A stretch of DNA of 64,000 nucleotides from Aureicoccus marinus (GCF_002954325.1 NZ_MQVX01000001.1:2946977-3010976), one strand, 5' to 3'. Positions 17,124 through 26,254 are shown, counted from the stretch's first letter. Notes: generated by a model from the sequence alone, not told the origin. A program made the numbers and translations.

Positions 17124-17186
17124 AGGCTGCTATTGAGATGAGTAATCCCGGAATAAGGTACAGCTAAGTAGCCAAATAAAGAAAAA

Positions 17187-17207
17187 GGCCTCCTGAATCA
17201 GGAGACC
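17187..17207 (-). terminator. rho-independent terminator after msrB
   Basis: On the minus strand GGTCTCCTGATTCAGGAGGCC forms a tight hairpin (stem of nine to ten pairs with one mismatch), followed by TTTTTCTTTATTT. It lies 11 bases downstream of the msrB stop codon and before the start of the phosphatase gene. Confidence 0.8.
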
Positions 17208-17217
17208 TCTCTAAAAA

Positions 17218-17769
17218 TTACTTTCCAAACTTTTCCTGCCACTGCTGAACAATTTCGGGCAAGGGTTCTCCGTCCGCGACGAAGATCATGGAGGCAGAGT
17301 TCATGCAGTACCGCAGACCGGTAGGTGCGGGACCATCAGGAAAAACGTGCCCCAGGTGGGAACCACTTCCGCTGTCGACCACTTCTGTACGGACCATGCC
17401 GTGACTGCGGTCGACGATTTCAACAACCGCATCTTCAGAAATTGGCTTGTAAAAACTCGGCCAACCCGTTCCGGATTTGAATTTGGTTTCGGACCGAAAT
17501 AGCGGCTGCCCGGTGGCACGGGAGTAGTAAGTACCTTTCTTTTTGTTGTCCCAATAATCCCCGGAGAAGGCGTATTCTGTTCCCTGACGGCGCAGGATGT
17601 AATACTGTTCTTCCGTCAACATTTTCTTCCACTCCTGATCCGATTTTTGGATGGGATAAGAAGCAACGACCTCCTGCTTCTCCGTCTTGGTTTGGGCAGG
17701 GGTGGGTTTGGTTTGGCAAGAGACGGTTAAGGTTGCCAACCCCACTAATAATACAAGCGTTAATCTCAT
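17218..17769 (-). CDS. msrB: peptide-methionine (R)-S-oxide reductase, lipoprotein form
   Basis: A 183-residue protein with a lipoprotein signal (LTVSC, Cys 18). The SelR/MsrB domain is clear: [19 protein letters not shown], then [37 protein letters not shown]. Cys 155 in RYCMNS is the catalytic cysteine that reduces methionine-R-sulfoxide. The two CxxC pairs that bind structural zinc in many MsrBs are absent (YYSRATG and DSGSG at those positions), so this is a zinc-free type. Lipidation places it in the envelope, repairing oxidised periplasmic proteins. Confidence 0.9.
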   Translation of the reverse strand: MRLTLVLLVGLATLTVSCQTKPTPAQTKTEKQEVVASYPIQKSDQEWKKMLTEEQYYILRRQGTEYAFSGDYWDNKKKGTYYSRATGQPLFRSETKFKSGTGWPSFYKPISEDAVVEIVDRSHGMVRTEVVDSGSGSHLGHVFPDGPAPTGLRYCMNSASMIFVADGEPLPEIVQQWQEKFGK

Positions 17770-17861
17770 GTTTTCTTCTTTTTCATTTCAATAGACGGAA
17801 TAACCCATTCCATCCTTACCAAAATTAGGGATAAACGGAGTTCGGGTCTTATAATGTCTTC

Positions 17862-18899
17862 CTAAATCTGAGCAAGTATGGTGTCGATTAAACGCTCTGT
17901 GCCAAAACGAATCACATCAGTCGTCGGAAGGCCCGTAAGTGATTCAATTTCCTCGATCTGCGCCCGGGCAGCCTCTTCGTCCATCGTTTTGCTGTTTAAG
18001 CAAACACCCAAGGTCTTGGCGGGGGTTAAACTACCACAGACTCCGGCGACGGCTTCGTTAAGGGCGATGAATTCGTTTAAGGGCGGAAAGGGAACTCCAT
18101 CCTGCGGAAATTGCAGGTGGGTTTGACCTCCTCGGTGACAAAGAATAAGGTGGGTGGCCTGCGAACCTCTGAGCAAGGGCAAAGTGGCTGTGCTGCCAGG
18201 ATTGGCCAGGGATCCCTGCCCTTCGATGATCACTACCTCTTTGTCTGCTTGTTCTAAAACCGCCTCTTCCACTGCGCCCGAAGCTTGATCCACTTTGATC
18301 GCATCCAGAGGAATACCATTCCCCATGATGGCTATTCCCGTTTGCCCAGTAGGGACGAAGCCCGCCTTAATGCCTTTCTTTAAAAGGGCGTCATAGAGCT
18401 CCAATCCGGCCGTCATTTTGCCAACCGCCATATCGGTTCCGATCATGAGGATCCGCATATTGTTTGTCTTGGCGGCCTGAGCCCGCGCGATGGGGTAAGC
18501 CGGTTTGGGTTTACGCACATCCCATATGCGGTTCTTTTGCAGCAGGTGACCGTAGCGTTGGTTCAGATCGTCGTGCAGGCCGTTGATCAGTGATAGGCCG
18601 AGTTCCAGTGCCTTGGATATGGGTGCATCCCAATCGTCCGGGAATTTTCCGCCACTGGGAGCAATCCCCAGAGCCAAGATATCGGCTTGCTTTTCGAGTG
18701 CTTCTTCCACGCTGCCGACCACCGGGATGGGGTAGGGCAGGTTAATCACCTCCTGAACCGTTTTGCCGGCGTATTTGGAATCGATCACACAGACAATGGG
18801 GTGTTGAGAAAAGCGCATCAGGCCAAAGCCCATTTTACCGGAATGATGATCCAGGGCGCCTTCCATAAAAATGGCCAGTTTTTGATCTGAGCTGAACAT
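17862..18899 (-). CDS. dgcN: DUF1611 / DgcN-type N-acyltransferase
   Basis: A 345-residue protein of the DUF1611 family. The N-terminal Rossmann-like part contains GALDHHSGKMGFGLMRF and ALGIAPSGGKFP; the C-terminal part contains a P-loop-like motif MIGTDMAVGKMT near residues 150-161 and GQTGIAIMGNGIPLDAI. DgcN proteins acetylate D-glutamate and related D-amino acids so that a partner epimerase can convert them to the L-form. The partner (dgcA-like) is directly upstream, 24 bases away on the same strand. The gene pair is the strongest argument for the role; the exact amino acid is inferred. Confidence 0.75.
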   Translation of the reverse strand: MFSSDQKLAIFMEGALDHHSGKMGFGLMRFSQHPIVCVIDSKYAGKTVQEVINLPYPIPVVGSVEEALEKQADILALGIAPSGGKFPDDWDAPISKALELGLSLINGLHDDLNQRYGHLLQKNRIWDVRKPKPAYPIARAQAAKTNNMRILMIGTDMAVGKMTAGLELYDALLKKGIKAGFVPTGQTGIAIMGNGIPLDAIKVDQASGAVEEAVLEQADKEVVIIEGQGSLANPGSTATLPLLRGSQATHLILCHRGGQTHLQFPQDGVPFPPLNEFIALNEAVAGVCGSLTPAKTLGVCLNSKTMDEEAARAQIEEIESLTGLPTTDVIRFGTERLIDTILAQI

Positions 18900-18923
18900 A
18901 GACTGAAAGATATTTAGTTGGGC

Positions 18924-19961
18924 TTAGAAATCGAGCTGTCCTCCGTGGCCTGGGATTTCTTGAGGAACAATACATTCGTCAATCAAAGGCGCACCGGTGG
19001 CCGGGTCCGGGGCCAGATTCAGATGAGAATCCAGGTCGATATAATCCAGCATACCCGAGAGCGCTGCGCCTGCGGCAATAGAAATGGAGGATTCCCCCAT
19101 ACAACCGATCATGGTCTGGAGCTTGTGCGCCTGCGCTGTGGCTAGTATGCGCAGGGCCCCGGTTATACCGCCGCATTTCATGAGTTTCATATTGACTCCA
19201 TCGACCGCTGTGGCCCAGTTCGGGATATCGGTGGCAAAACGGCAGCTCTCGTCCACAAAGATGGGAAGAGGGCGGTTTTTAAAGAGTTGGGGCAAGTCAC
19301 CTTCCTCCCCTTCTTTGAGAGGCTGTTCGACGTACTCGCAGTGTCTTTCAGATAACCACTGCATCATGTGTTGAGCGTCCTTCAAGTTCCACCCGCCGTT
19401 GGCGTCGATTCGGATCAAAATCGGAAAGGTTTTTCGGTACTCCAGCACCTTTTGGTACATGGCCTTATCGGCTTCAATACCCTCTGGATTCCCCAGCTTG
19501 ACCTTGAGCGTTTTCATGCCGTCTTGCTCCAGAATGATGGGGAGTCTTTCTTCCGCTTCTTCCGGAGTCATGATTCCCAAGGTGATTGAGGTGGGTTTTA
19601 GGTGCTTAGGAAAGCCCAGTAAACGGTACAGGGGCATTCCTGCTTTTTTTGCTTTAAGGTCCCATAAGGCAATGTCTAATCCGGCCAGGGCACAAGGCGC
19701 TAGCTTGGCTTCTAAGGCCTGGTCGTAGACCTCGTGGGGGTTGTCGATGGCCTTCAGGTCTTTGATGAAATCCTGAAGTTGGCTTTCGGCCTCTTCTGCC
19801 GTTTCGGCCCCTTCGGATTTGCCCGGGCATACTTCCCCGATTCCGGTGTGCGGGCCGTCCGTAATGGATACAAAGAGGTTGTTGCCGCCATAACGCGTTC
19901 CCCGACTGATGCGCAAAGGGAAACGTTTTTTGAGGTAGAGGATGTTGAGGTTGATTTCCAA
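18924..19961 (-). CDS. dgcA: enolase-superfamily dipeptide / N-acyl amino acid epimerase (DgcA-like)
   Basis: A 345-residue protein of the mandelate-racemase/enolase superfamily. Visible elements: N-terminal capping domain (RGTRYGGNNLFV), TLKVKLG with the catalytic KxK near residues 153-158, IRIDANGGWN (metal Asp) near 185, EQPL (metal Glu) near 212, FVDESCRF (metal Asp/Glu) near 237, and NMKLMKCGG (catalytic Lys) near 261. These match L-Ala-D/L-Glu epimerases. Next to DgcN it would epimerise N-acyl-D-amino acids, while alone it might recycle murein dipeptides. The metal ligands look intact. Confidence 0.85.
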   Translation of the reverse strand: MEINLNILYLKKRFPLRISRGTRYGGNNLFVSITDGPHTGIGEVCPGKSEGAETAEEAESQLQDFIKDLKAIDNPHEVYDQALEAKLAPCALAGLDIALWDLKAKKAGMPLYRLLGFPKHLKPTSITLGIMTPEEAEERLPIILEQDGMKTLKVKLGNPEGIEADKAMYQKVLEYRKTFPILIRIDANGGWNLKDAQHMMQWLSERHCEYVEQPLKEGEEGDLPQLFKNRPLPIFVDESCRFATDIPNWATAVDGVNMKLMKCGGITGALRILATAQAHKLQTMIGCMGESSISIAAGAALSGMLDYIDLDSHLNLAPDPATGAPLIDECIVPQEIPGHGGQLDF

Positions 19962-20087
19962 AAGCGAAGTTTTTAGATAGCCCTGTATTGGGTTACCTAA
20001 AATTAGACTTTGTTCTTTTTCGATGAACTTTAGGAGAAAGAAAATTTAAGGAGTAATTGGATTTTTACCTGAGATATTCCAGTGGTA

Positions 20088-20780
20088 TTAATGCCGGAAA
20101 GCCTGACTATTTAGGCGTTGCAGAGCTTTATTTTTTACTTTTTTCGAGATGCTTCGCTCCAGAATCTCGGCCAGATGCTCTTTTGTAATATCTGTATGAT
20201 CAATTAAAAGACTTTGAATTTTAGCGTTTCCGTCATGGAGAATCCTTGCAAGGAGCTCATTAGATGGGCCCTTGTTTTCCAACTCAATACGATACGATTC
20301 AGAAGGTTGATCAATCACTCCTCTTTTTGAACAAATCCTGGGATCTTCATAGATAGGGAGCGTTTTCATCAGGCTTTCCAGTTGATCGACCAGTTCCAGA
20401 CGGGATCGGGTGGAGTAGACCAAAACAGGATGCTCCCAATCCGGAGCGATGTCGTAGGTGTCGGATTTGGCAGTGTAGTTTTCTAAGTAGTTCAAAACAT
20501 GGACCCGGTATTCTCCGGACAGTTCGCCTTCCGAAGACCATTCCACATCTATGGATTTTAACCGAGCTTGATTTTTCAGAATTAACAAACTGGAGCCAGT
20601 AAAGTAGCTCTCCTTGCCTGGAAGGGGATCAACTTCATAAAATTGGTTGTAGTCAACTTGCCATCCAGCCTCTATTCGTAGTGGTTGAAGATTCATAGCA
20701 TTGGTCCAAAAGGGTGTATTTGAAAAAAATAAGGTTTCATTTGCTTTTGAATTCTTATTCTTTATCAATCTCGTTTTCAA
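20088..20780 (-). CDS. hypothetical protein, first gene of the AT-rich island
   Basis: A 230-residue soluble protein with no recognised family. The middle has a beta-rich part with many charged residues, and the last 60 residues form helices (NELLARILHDGNAKIQSLL, EHLAEILERSISKKVKN) that resemble HEAT-like repeats. The ATG at 20780 overlaps the previous gene by 26 bases; the ATG at 20696 (MNLQPLRIEAGW) is an alternative start. It may be coupled with the DUF6090 gene upstream. Confidence 0.5.
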   Translation of the reverse strand: MKTRLIKNKNSKANETLFFSNTPFWTNAMNLQPLRIEAGWQVDYNQFYEVDPLPGKESYFTGSSLLILKNQARLKSIDVEWSSEGELSGEYRVHVLNYLENYTAKSDTYDIAPDWEHPVLVYSTRSRLELVDQLESLMKTLPIYEDPRICSKRGVIDQPSESYRIELENKGPSNELLARILHDGNAKIQSLLIDHTDITKEHLAEILERSISKKVKNKALQRLNSQAFRH

Positions 20781-21546
20781 TTATCTCAATCATCTTTTTT
20801 ATTCTTTCTCTTAAGGACTGAGACTGCATATTGGTCATTTGATTAAATGTTATAACCATACTAACGATACCTTCTAATTCAACGTCATTTATTACCTTGT
20901 CTAAGTCCAATTTCTTTTGAGTTGGCTCAATGCTGAACTTATAATTGTACTTTTTGTCTAACGCTTCGGTTGGTGTGTAGCCATCCTTCCATAGTGCATG
21001 ATTTACGTTCCTTAGCACACCTAATCGGGTGATACAAGGAACAATTGTTTCTGTTCTATATTTTTGATATTGTAACTCAAGTTCTTGTACTTGAAATACT
21101 TCTGAAGACCAATTTGATAAAAGTTCAACTAGCTTTTGATTTTGAATAAGTCTTAATTTTTCGGAGCCAATAATATCGTTTTCAATGGGGTCAAATGTGG
21201 GGTCCCTCATAATTTGCCACACAGATTTATAAAACTCGTTGACATTGAAGGATTGTGGATTGTCAATTTGATCCAATAAAATATTGCAAGCAACTAACCC
21301 TTGATTTCTCATGAGAATCTTTTCATTTAATTGCCTGAGATTTCTTGTGTATTCGCTTCTTAATTGCTTTAAAATGAGTTGCTCCTTTGCTTGATTTTTT
21401 TGTCTTTCATTATAGTTATTAATGGATAATGCGATTAATATCCCAATAACCACAAGAACAATTTCACCTATTGCATAAATCAGGTACTTAATAAACCTGT
21501 TCTCTGAGAGCAGCTTTTTTCGAATTTGTCTAAAGAATTTAATCAT
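20755..21546 (-). CDS. DUF6090 membrane-anchored protein
   Basis: A 263-residue protein starting with MIKFFRQIRKKLL, then NRFIKYLIYAIGEIVLVVIGILIALSINNYNE. This single membrane segment with the GEI..V..GI.IAL.IN.W/Y pattern is the hallmark of the DUF6090 family of Bacteroidota. The rest is a periplasmic helical domain rich in Gln and Leu. Function is unknown; such genes are found in large numbers in flavobacterial genomes and often in tandem. It is 3' of a repeat element at 21573 (in the direction of transcription). Confidence 0.8.
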   Translation of the reverse strand: MIKFFRQIRKKLLSENRFIKYLIYAIGEIVLVVIGILIALSINNYNERQKNQAKEQLILKQLRSEYTRNLRQLNEKILMRNQGLVACNILLDQIDNPQSFNVNEFYKSVWQIMRDPTFDPIENDIIGSEKLRLIQNQKLVELLSNWSSEVFQVQELELQYQKYRTETIVPCITRLGVLRNVNHALWKDGYTPTEALDKKYNYKFSIEPTQKKLDLDKVINDVELEGIVSMVITFNQMTNMQSQSLRERIKKMIEIIENEIDKE

Positions 21547-21572
21547 TAGTGGGTGGTTTATAATAATGATTC

Positions 21573-21666
21573 ACAGCGGTCTCGGTTATCGCTCTTTAGA
21601 GCAGTGCCCAAGGTTTTTGGTTTGAAGGAAGTTAGTGAAAATGGGGAAGCCTTAGCCATTGACTGT
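21573..21666. repeat. attC-like imperfect inverted repeat 1
   Basis: Left arm ACAGCGGTCTCGGTTATCGC (21573-21592) and right arm GCCTTAGCCATTGACTGT (21649-21666) can pair imperfectly with bulged bases. The loop contains a small GCTC-TTTA-GAGC hairpin and the recurrent motif GGAAGTTAGTGAAAATGGGG (21627-21646). It lies between two minus-strand genes, directly after the stop of the DUF4386 gene. The arms share the GGTCTCGG block with the site at 39745. Confidence 0.5.
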
Positions 21667-21692
21667 AGTTATTGTTGTGTACAGTTTTATGA

Positions 21693-22379
21693 TCACTCTT
21701 TGATGGGCCTTATTCCAAAAATCAGCAAATAACCGATCATCCAAAATTCTCCAATAGTGGCGGGCAGCGTAAGAAATTTATTGAAGCTAAAATCAAGTCC
21801 TGCGTAGCCGATAAAAGCGCTAGATACATAGCCAATACCACCTAAAATAACTACTCTTCCGAGCCATACAGGCATTCTTTTTGATTTGACTACGATGTAT
21901 CCCATAGGAAATAGCCAAAGTCCAAAGAAAAGACCACCAATACTCCAGGCGTATTTTATCATGTTTTGAAAAACCTGAATGAGTAAAACTTTGTCTTCCA
22001 AAGCATTTGTATCAGAATTGGCAATACCTATTGCAGAGGCCATCGAAATTGCACTTATCATAATGACTATCGCATTTACCGTTCCCCATAAACCTAAAGT
22101 CCAAGCTTCCCATTCATAATTGTCTTTAAATAATTTGTAAAACCAAACTGCGGTAAGTGCCTGAGATATTACGATGCCAAATTCTAAGAGTAATCTTACT
22201 CTTGCTGTAGATTCTAACTCTACCAAATTGGTTAGTGTTTGTTCAGCATTGCCTGACACAAAAACTTGGGAATGAAAGACCATAAACCCCAGAATTCCAG
22301 TAACTGCCATCATTAAATACCATAAGCCAGTTAGTCTTGCTGTCTTACTTAAATTCTTGTGTTCTGTCTTTACATTCAT
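21693..22379 (-). CDS. DUF4386 membrane protein
   Basis: A 228-residue protein with six hydrophobic segments. The start is placed at 22379 (MNVKTEHKNLSKTARLTGLWYL); the longer frame adds 16 residues that look untranslated. KTARLTGLWYLMMAVTG, FGIVISQALTAVWFYKLF and AWSIGGLFFGLWLFPMGYIV are typical of the DUF4386 family, a group of small integral membrane proteins of unknown function common in Bacteroidota and Actinobacteria. It stands as a single gene between two intergenic elements. Confidence 0.75.
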   Translation of the reverse strand: MNVKTEHKNLSKTARLTGLWYLMMAVTGILGFMVFHSQVFVSGNAEQTLTNLVELESTARVRLLLEFGIVISQALTAVWFYKLFKDNYEWEAWTLGLWGTVNAIVIMISAISMASAIGIANSDTNALEDKVLLIQVFQNMIKYAWSIGGLFFGLWLFPMGYIVVKSKRMPVWLGRVVILGGIGYVSSAFIGYAGLDFSFNKFLTLPATIGEFWMIGYLLIFGIRPIKE

Positions 22380-22580
22380 GATTATTACATATTGATAGAA
22401 AAACCTAATTGTGCTTTTTAAACGCACAAATGTTGTTTGGTCATAATAGAATTGATTTTAAGTGATCTCTTCCTAACTCTTGGAAGGTAGATAAGAGTTA
22501 CTTCACTTTCAATCAATTCAGTCCACTTTTAGCTGACGGTTTACAGATGCATCAAAGAAGAGTCAATACTTAATCATTAT

Positions 22581-23671
22581 TTAACAGGGGGTTACTAACT
22601 CTATTTTTTGTTGTTTTCCTCTAAGCGTAATATTACCAACAGACTTAAATTCTTTATCTAGAAATTTTAGATCAATTTGTTTTAATAAATTATTAGATAG
22701 TAATATATCCGTGTTCATTTCGTTACAAAGTGATTGTATCCTAGAAGCCGTATTTAAAACATCTCCAGAATACACAATTTCTCTTTTTACAATTCCCATT
22801 TCACCAGTAATGACATGACCAAAATGTAATCCAGCTTTAAATAGAGGTTGTGTTCCGTAGGTTTCCTCAAAATAAACCGATTTATCCTCTAGCAGTTCGA
22901 TTATTTCATAATAGCAGCGGATACAATTTGCTCTATTAACCCATTGTTTATCAGCCAGCTAATTACTATTTCATCACCAACGTACTGGTAAATTTCTCCC
23001 TGTGTAACTAATATACCAGGAGTTGCTATACTAAAGGTGTCATTTAAGAAATTGAAATAGCGTTCTTCTCCAAGCCGTTCAGCGATTGCAGTGGACGATT
23101 TTAAATCCATAAACATAAAGATGCGCTCTTCGCGTTTTGGTCTTAGGTATTTTCCTTTTAAAAAATTAACAAACGGAATTGGGCCGAATTTATCCCTGAT
23201 GAATAAAAATAAAATGGTCAAAAACGTAATAACAAGCCAATAGATATAGTTCGTCAAAAAAACCAGATTAAATCCTTCTTTAAATTTAAGCGCAAGGACC
23301 TCTACATCCATGGTTTGATTTGTGTTACTCGGCTTATTCATTAACTGTTCTAAACTGAATAAAACAGAAAACATCAAGGAGTAAAACAGCATAATGAAAA
23401 ACATGGCTTTGAAGTAAGCCATTCTTCTCAGCCAACGCTCCCAAAGAAATACCATACTGGTCCCAACAAATAAACCTGCAACAATAGTAATAAGAATACT
23501 CGATGCTAACTCTTCATTAAATTCTGTAGAATCCTTATTGCTGGCATAGGTTTCAAAAAACCTAAATAATCTTATTAAGGTCCAAATTAAGGTTATCCAT
23601 AAAACGGTTATTATTTTTCCTTTAATGCTGTAATGAGAAATTTTGTGTCTTAGGCTTGCGAATATATTCAT
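22581..23671 (-). pseudogene. class III adenylate/guanylate cyclase, frameshifted
   Basis: From 23671 the protein has four hydrophobic segments (residues 20-170) and then a class III cyclase domain: FMDLKSSTAIAERLG with the metal Asp, and YQYVGDEIVISW with the second metal Asp. The frame is lost near 22937, then continues in another frame as CIRCYYEIIELL, GLHFGHVITGEMG, VYSGDVLNTASRIQSL with the Asn/Arg transition-state motif, down to the stop at 22581. One missing base in a TTAAATAG-like run restores a continuous 360-residue enzyme. It would make cAMP or cGMP at the membrane. The break may be a sequence error. Confidence 0.75.
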
Positions 23672-23810
23672 GGATGATTTTTATTGATTTGTTATGTCCA
23701 TTTATTGCATAAATGGAACTCAATGGTTTTTAATTATTAGTTTTCTGAAAACAACTACCTGAAACAAATAACAAGATGATTAAATACCTGTAAATTAATT
23801 CACATTACCT

Positions 23811-23920
23811 ACAACGGTCTAGGCTAGGACTCTTTAGAGCAGAGCCGAACGTTTTTGATTGATTAGGAAGTTAGTGAAAAAGGTGGGGAGTTAAATGGGA
23901 TTTAGCTAGGGTTATGTGCA
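23811..23920. repeat. attC-like imperfect inverted repeat 2
   Basis: The left arm contains ACAACGGTCTAGGCTAGGAC and the right arm GGGATTTAGCTAGGGTTATG. AAC pairs with GTT, and CTAGGCTA pairs with TAGCTAG with one bulged base. Between them are CTCTTTAGAG and the motif AGGAAGTTAGTGAAAAAGG. It is immediately 3' of the lipoprotein gene 23924-24628. The block CTCTTTAGAGCAG..CC is shared with repeat 1. Confidence 0.5.
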
Positions 23921-23923
23921 GTT

Positions 23924-24628
23924 TTATAAGCCATTTCTTTTCTTCCAATTGCTCATTGTCACCGGATGTTCATCGTCAATGGGATAATTCCGGTTTACAA
24001 AGTCCAACTGTTTTAAGGTTAGCAAAACAAACATTCCGTCATTGCCACAATTTATTGAATAAAATTGCTCGTCCGAATTTTGTCTTCGCAATTCTGCGTT
24101 CAACATTTCTATAAAATTCACATAGGCAATTCCCCAATCCAAGTGAGAAAATTGTCCGTCGAATGCTGTGTACTCTATTCCATTGAGTTCAATTGTGTGT
24201 TTCCAACTATTTTGATCTTGTACGCTTTGTTCGTTCTCGAATATTAATTCCAGTCCAAGTTTTTCAAAAGTTGGTTTTACCTGTTTTAGATATTCAGTCA
24301 ATCCGCCAATCTCGAATAGTTCCTCACAATCAACCCACTGATAGCGATTGTCCATGAAATTCAGAGTATTGGCACGCATTGGTCCTTGAAAGAAATTTAA
24401 ATCCGTGTATGTTTTTTGAAAATCAGCTTTAACCGAATCTAATTCGGATTCATTGGTAAGATTGAAATACCCCAATTTTTCTAACTCTTCTACGACTTCT
24501 TTTCCGCTTAGTTTCTTTTGAATTACTTTTTCTGGATTTGGGTTTTTGATTTTAGAAACCGCACTGTCCTTTTTGGAATTACAGCTCAAAAAAGTGAGAA
24601 GAAATATGATAAGAAAAAGATGTTTCAT
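23924..24628 (-). CDS. lipoprotein, copy 1 of a duplicated gene
   Basis: A 234-residue protein with a lipoprotein signal (LTFLSCNSKK, Cys 16). The mature domain is acidic, with LGYFNLTNESE, NRYQWVDCEELFEIGGL, LNGIEYTAFDG and FVLLTLKQLDFVNR. It differs by only about ten residues from the gene at 33809-34513. The family is not recognised, though similar proteins are frequent in flavobacteria. It is bounded on the left by repeat 2 and on the right by a palindromic leader element. The near-identity of two copies 10 kb apart points to recent duplication or cassette capture. Confidence 0.7.
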   Translation of the reverse strand: MKHLFLIIFLLTFLSCNSKKDSAVSKIKNPNPEKVIQKKLSGKEVVEELEKLGYFNLTNESELDSVKADFQKTYTDLNFFQGPMRANTLNFMDNRYQWVDCEELFEIGGLTEYLKQVKPTFEKLGLELIFENEQSVQDQNSWKHTIELNGIEYTAFDGQFSHLDWGIAYVNFIEMLNAELRRQNSDEQFYSINCGNDGMFVLLTLKQLDFVNRNYPIDDEHPVTMSNWKKRNGL

Positions 24629-24650
24629 TGGTTTGGTGAAATTGCACCTA

Positions 24651-24705
24651 ACTTAATTATACAGATGTAAAACACATCCATAGACTTCTAAAATAGGAAT
24701 TTAAC
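24651..24705. repeat. palindromic leader repeat P1
   Basis: Contains GATGTAAAACACATC flanked by ACTTAATTATACA and ATAGACTTCTAAAATAGGAAT. Related copies occur at 40496, 42058 and (partly) 37110. All four lie just upstream of a minus-strand start codon, here 22 bases before the lipoprotein ATG, so it may carry a promoter or operator. Confidence 0.5.
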
Positions 24706-24740
24706 CCAAGGAAGGTCTGGCCGATTAGCCTTGCCTGGAA

Positions 24741-25256
24741 TTAATGCTTCACCGGTAATCCAGGTGGCGGGGGAGGAGGAGGTGGGACCGAGAGTTTATC
24801 ACCAACTCGTTTCATGTAAGCAAATTCTTCTTCCAGCTTCTCAATCTTATCACCCTCTCTGAATTCGATATTCAAGACTTTAGGGACTTCGTTTTCTATA
24901 AGAAGGATGATGCGAATTTGTAGGAGGTATTTGATTTCGCCATTCTCCTTTGTGAAATAGGTTCTTTCGTAAAAATTAGAACCATCATCCTTGTCGAAAA
25001 ATACGGGTAGTGAATTATCGAACGGAAATTTTTCAGAAGAATTCCTGCAGTTGTCTACCAATTTCGCATAGTCTACTTCAGTTTGCGAAGACAGGTATTC
25101 TTTGATGCGTTCGGGCTTGTTCATTTCGATCCAGGCCAGATTAGAACGCCCAGTAGATAAAACTAAATTTTCACCCGAACCTCTATCGATCATCCCGTAT
25201 TGGGCGAATGATAAGTTGGTGATTAAGGCGAAGAGAATGATGATCTTAAGTCTCAT
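24741..25256 (-). CDS. secreted hypothetical protein with polyproline tail
   Basis: A 171-residue protein with a signal peptide ending near NLSFAQ. The mature part is charged and ends in a run of eight prolines followed by GLPVKH. The adjacent upstream gene (25430) has a related KPPVPPAPPGL stretch inside. No family is recognised. Proline tails of this kind may act as spacers or binding segments in the periplasm; that is an inference from composition. Confidence 0.6.
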   Translation of the reverse strand: MRLKIIILFALITNLSFAQYGMIDRGSGENLVLSTGRSNLAWIEMNKPERIKEYLSSQTEVDYAKLVDNCRNSSEKFPFDNSLPVFFDKDDGSNFYERTYFTKENGEIKYLLQIRIILLIENEVPKVLNIEFREGDKIEKLEEEFAYMKRVGDKLSVPPPPPPPPGLPVKH

Positions 25257-25429
25257 TATTAAGTTTGGGGTTAGTTGATTAGTAGTTGAATTTATTGCTT
25301 TTTCTAGAATTCATTCACTACACTCTAAAAAGAAACACAGGTAGATAGGAATTAATAGTAACTCTTTTCTAAACAAGGTAATGCTAAGGATCAAGGATCA
25401 ACTCGGTAATGGATTTTAGCTTGTGGTGA

Positions 25430-26203
25430 TTAACGTACTTTAATCAGTTTTATATTTTCCTCAGTAGTCGTTAAGAAGCTAAACTTTTTGTTTTCCTTTT
25501 CTATAGTTCTGTCGATAATCAATATGCTATCGGTTAGCTTTTTGATTTTCCATTGCTTCTCAACTATATCCTTGTTACTATTTAACTCCAGGGTTAAGAA
25601 TTCTACTGAATTATTTATCTCGATTTGAGATTTAGAAACTTGATAAAAATAGAATGCAGAAATAGTATCGCCATTTATTTCATAGAAGGGTGGGTATTGA
25701 AAATTCTTATCCGTTAATCCTGGTGGCGCAGGTGGGACGGGAGGTTTGGCCACACTATCATTCAGGAACAAATCATAATTTTTTTCTTCAATCCAAATAC
25801 CATTAAGTAGCTCCTGGTCCCATCGAGCTAGTCGTTTTTCAAGAAGGACCTCATAATCCTTTTCGAGTATTAAGAGGCCTTTAAATGTGTTTTTATCAAC
25901 TTGCTTTATAGCAATTACTTGACCTTCAAAAACCAATAATTCATTATTCTCAAAAGATGTGGTTCGCCAGGGTAAGTTCATGTCGCCAAACTCAAAAACA
26001 GTGAAAGTCGAGTCTTTGAATTCAATTGTCATGGTATCCTTTTCTCCATTCGAAGTCAAGGTAAAGGTGTTCCCTCTTAACTCCTGTGCTAAGTCAATCT
26101 GGTTATTAGATTTTTGACACCCAAATAGGTCCATAGCTAGAAGTAAAACTGCTATTGGTTTCTTCTTTTTTCTTGTTGTGGTTTTAGGATTTGTCTCTGC
26201 CAT
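25430..26203 (-). CDS. lipoprotein-like protein with internal proline-rich segment
   Basis: A 257-residue protein. The N-terminus is basic (TTTRKKKKP), followed by a hydrophobic segment and a lipobox-like FGC (about residue 29), so it is probably a lipoprotein. The body is beta-rich, resembling lipocalin-like domains (GNTFTLTSNGEKDTMTIEF, LLNGIWIEEKNYDLFL), with KPPVPPAPPGLTDKN between two halves. No named family is certain. It is monocistronic within the array. Confidence 0.55.
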   Translation of the reverse strand: MAETNPKTTTRKKKKPIAVLLLAMDLFGCQKSNNQIDLAQELRGNTFTLTSNGEKDTMTIEFKDSTFTVFEFGDMNLPWRTTSFENNELLVFEGQVIAIKQVDKNTFKGLLILEKDYEVLLEKRLARWDQELLNGIWIEEKNYDLFLNDSVAKPPVPPAPPGLTDKNFQYPPFYEINGDTISAFYFYQVSKSQIEINNSVEFLTLELNSNKDIVEKQWKIKKLTDSILIIDRTIEKENKKFSFLTTTEENIKLIKVR

Positions 26204-26254
26204 CGTCCAATTAGTTGCCTGGGTTCGAATTAAAACGATCCCTGGCCAGTGAAT

